Origin: Bdellovibrionales bacterium
GTDB lineage: Bacteria > Bdellovibrionota > UBA2428
Direction: 5' to 3'
Length of the DNA stretch: 6,148 nt
Assembly (NCBI GenBank): GCA_018266335.1
Contig: JAFEAR010000183.1
Location: 1-6,148 of the forward strand
Below the pieces are notes generated by a model. The model saw only the letters and a program-made list of their open reading frames with translations, was not told the origin of the DNA and searched no databases. Within the stretch, counting starts at the first letter, position 1, and each line of letters starts with the position of its first letter. A program made the position numbers and the translations under genes. Of this stretch, positions 5,673 through 6,148 are shown one piece after another.

Positions 5673-6148
5673 TCAAACTGCTATAGCGATGGGCACAGAG
5701 AGGATTTCCACGCGGCCGGCATCGCCATTGACCACGATGGTTGCGCCATCGGGAATCGTGCGTGTCGCGTTCGGCACGGAAGCGACGCAGGGAATGCCCA
5801 ACTCGCGGCAGACGATGCTGGCGTGGCTGTTGAACAAGCCGAATTCCGTGATCACGGCACCTGCGGCCAGAAAGAGCGGCGTCCAGCTTGGATTGGTCGT
5901 CGGGGTGATAAGAATGTCCCCCGGCTCCAGCATCGAAGGATCGCCGGCGTCCAGAACGACACGCGCGATGCCGGTGGTTTTGCCAGGCGAACATCCCATT
6001 CCCGTCAGCACATCGCCGGGTTTCGCGACAACCGCTTTCGCCTGCTCCCGCTTGGGCCATGTCGCGACCGGTGGCACGGAACCATAAACGACGAAGGGTG
6101 GCTCTTTGTCATGCAGCTCGACAAAGGTCTGGTAGCGATCCGCGAGAG
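5673..6148 (-). CDS. PEP-utilising-type phosphohistidine (mobile) domain, C-terminus of a larger phosphotransferase-like protein; 5' end beyond right edge
   Basis: The minus-strand frame is open from the right edge (first full codon 6146) to TGA 5675-5673, 157 codons. It reads LADRYQTFVELHDKEPPFVV, then VLTGMGCSPGKTTGIARVVL, LEPGDILITPTTNPSWTPLF, TEFGLFNSHASIVCRELGIP, IPDGATIVVNGDAG and VEIL. This is the swivelling His domain shared by PEP synthase, pyruvate phosphate dikinase, PTS enzyme I, phenylphosphate synthase and rifampicin phosphotransferase. The phosphorylatable histidine of NSHAS is the codon at 5825-5823. The domain is at the extreme C-terminus with no PEP-binding barrel after it. 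That excludes the PEP synthase/PPDK/enzyme I order and fits the rifampicin-phosphotransferase order (ATP-grasp, substrate domain, His domain) or a split subunit. An internal GTG at 6077 could start a shorter protein, but the domain linker continues upstream, so I treat the gene as entering from the right. The substrate is unknown. Confidence 0.88.
   Translation of the reverse strand, partial: LADRYQTFVELHDKEPPFVVYGSVPPVATWPKREQAKAVVAKPGDVLTGMGCSPGKTTGIARVVLDAGDPSMLEPGDILITPTTNPSWTPLFLAAGAVITEFGLFNSHASIVCRELGIPCVASVPNATRTIPDGATIVVNGDAGRVEILSVPIAIAV

Noticed and set aside
5093..5686. A 197-codon plus-strand open frame opposite the P450.
   Set aside because: It is antisense to the conserved P450 N-terminal half, has no recognisable domain, and is explained by codon bias of the real gene.
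5545..6087. A 180-codon plus-strand open frame opposite the His-domain gene.
   Set aside because: It is antisense to the PEP-utilising-type domain, is of low complexity in character, and has no family match that I recognise.

Overview
The window looks like accessory DNA from an alphaproteobacterium, probably of the Hyphomicrobiales (Rhizobiales) type. This rests on protein style alone: a SucA-like 2-oxoglutarate dehydrogenase E1, a TetR regulator, a soluble bacterial P450, and a short tyrosine-recombinase remnant of a kind I associate with alphaproteobacterial islands. No rRNA, tRNA or CRISPR array was seen, and the genus cannot be fixed.

Layout. (1) 1-2399, minus strand: one uninterrupted reading frame of 799 codons, starting at GTG 2399 behind an AAGGA ribosome binding site and running off the left edge. 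It is a divergent 2-oxoglutarate dehydrogenase E1 (SucA family), with the last 70 or so residues outside the window. (2) 2400-2792: non-coding stretch with a perfect 11-bp-arm dyad (2701-2727) and an adjoining 7-bp-arm hairpin (2726-2743). (3) 2793-3177, plus strand: a tyrosine-recombinase pseudogene, frameshifted near 2880-2895 and cut off before its catalytic C-terminus. (4) 3173-3397, minus strand: the first 75 or so codons of a zinc-dependent alcohol dehydrogenase, abutting the recombinase remnant with no spacer. (5) 3398-3618: divergent control region with two adjacent dyads. (6) 3619-4338, plus: intact TetR-family regulator. (7) 4361-5641, minus: intact cytochrome P450, convergent with the regulator. 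(8) 5673-6148, minus: the C-terminal phosphohistidine (PEP-utilising mobile) domain of a larger enzyme that enters from the right edge. It lies 31 nt upstream of the P450, so the two are probably co-transcribed.

Interpretation. The right half looks like a catabolic or modification locus: a phosphotransferase-like enzyme and a P450 in one operon, a TetR regulator, and formerly a divergently read alcohol dehydrogenase. That dehydrogenase was destroyed by a rearrangement that placed a broken recombinase and, further left, the sucA-like gene next to it. The recombinase/dehydrogenase junction at about 3172-3176 is therefore the likely boundary between two segments of different history. The sucA-like gene is not a housekeeping-type copy: several otherwise very conserved positions differ, although the active-site histidines are kept.
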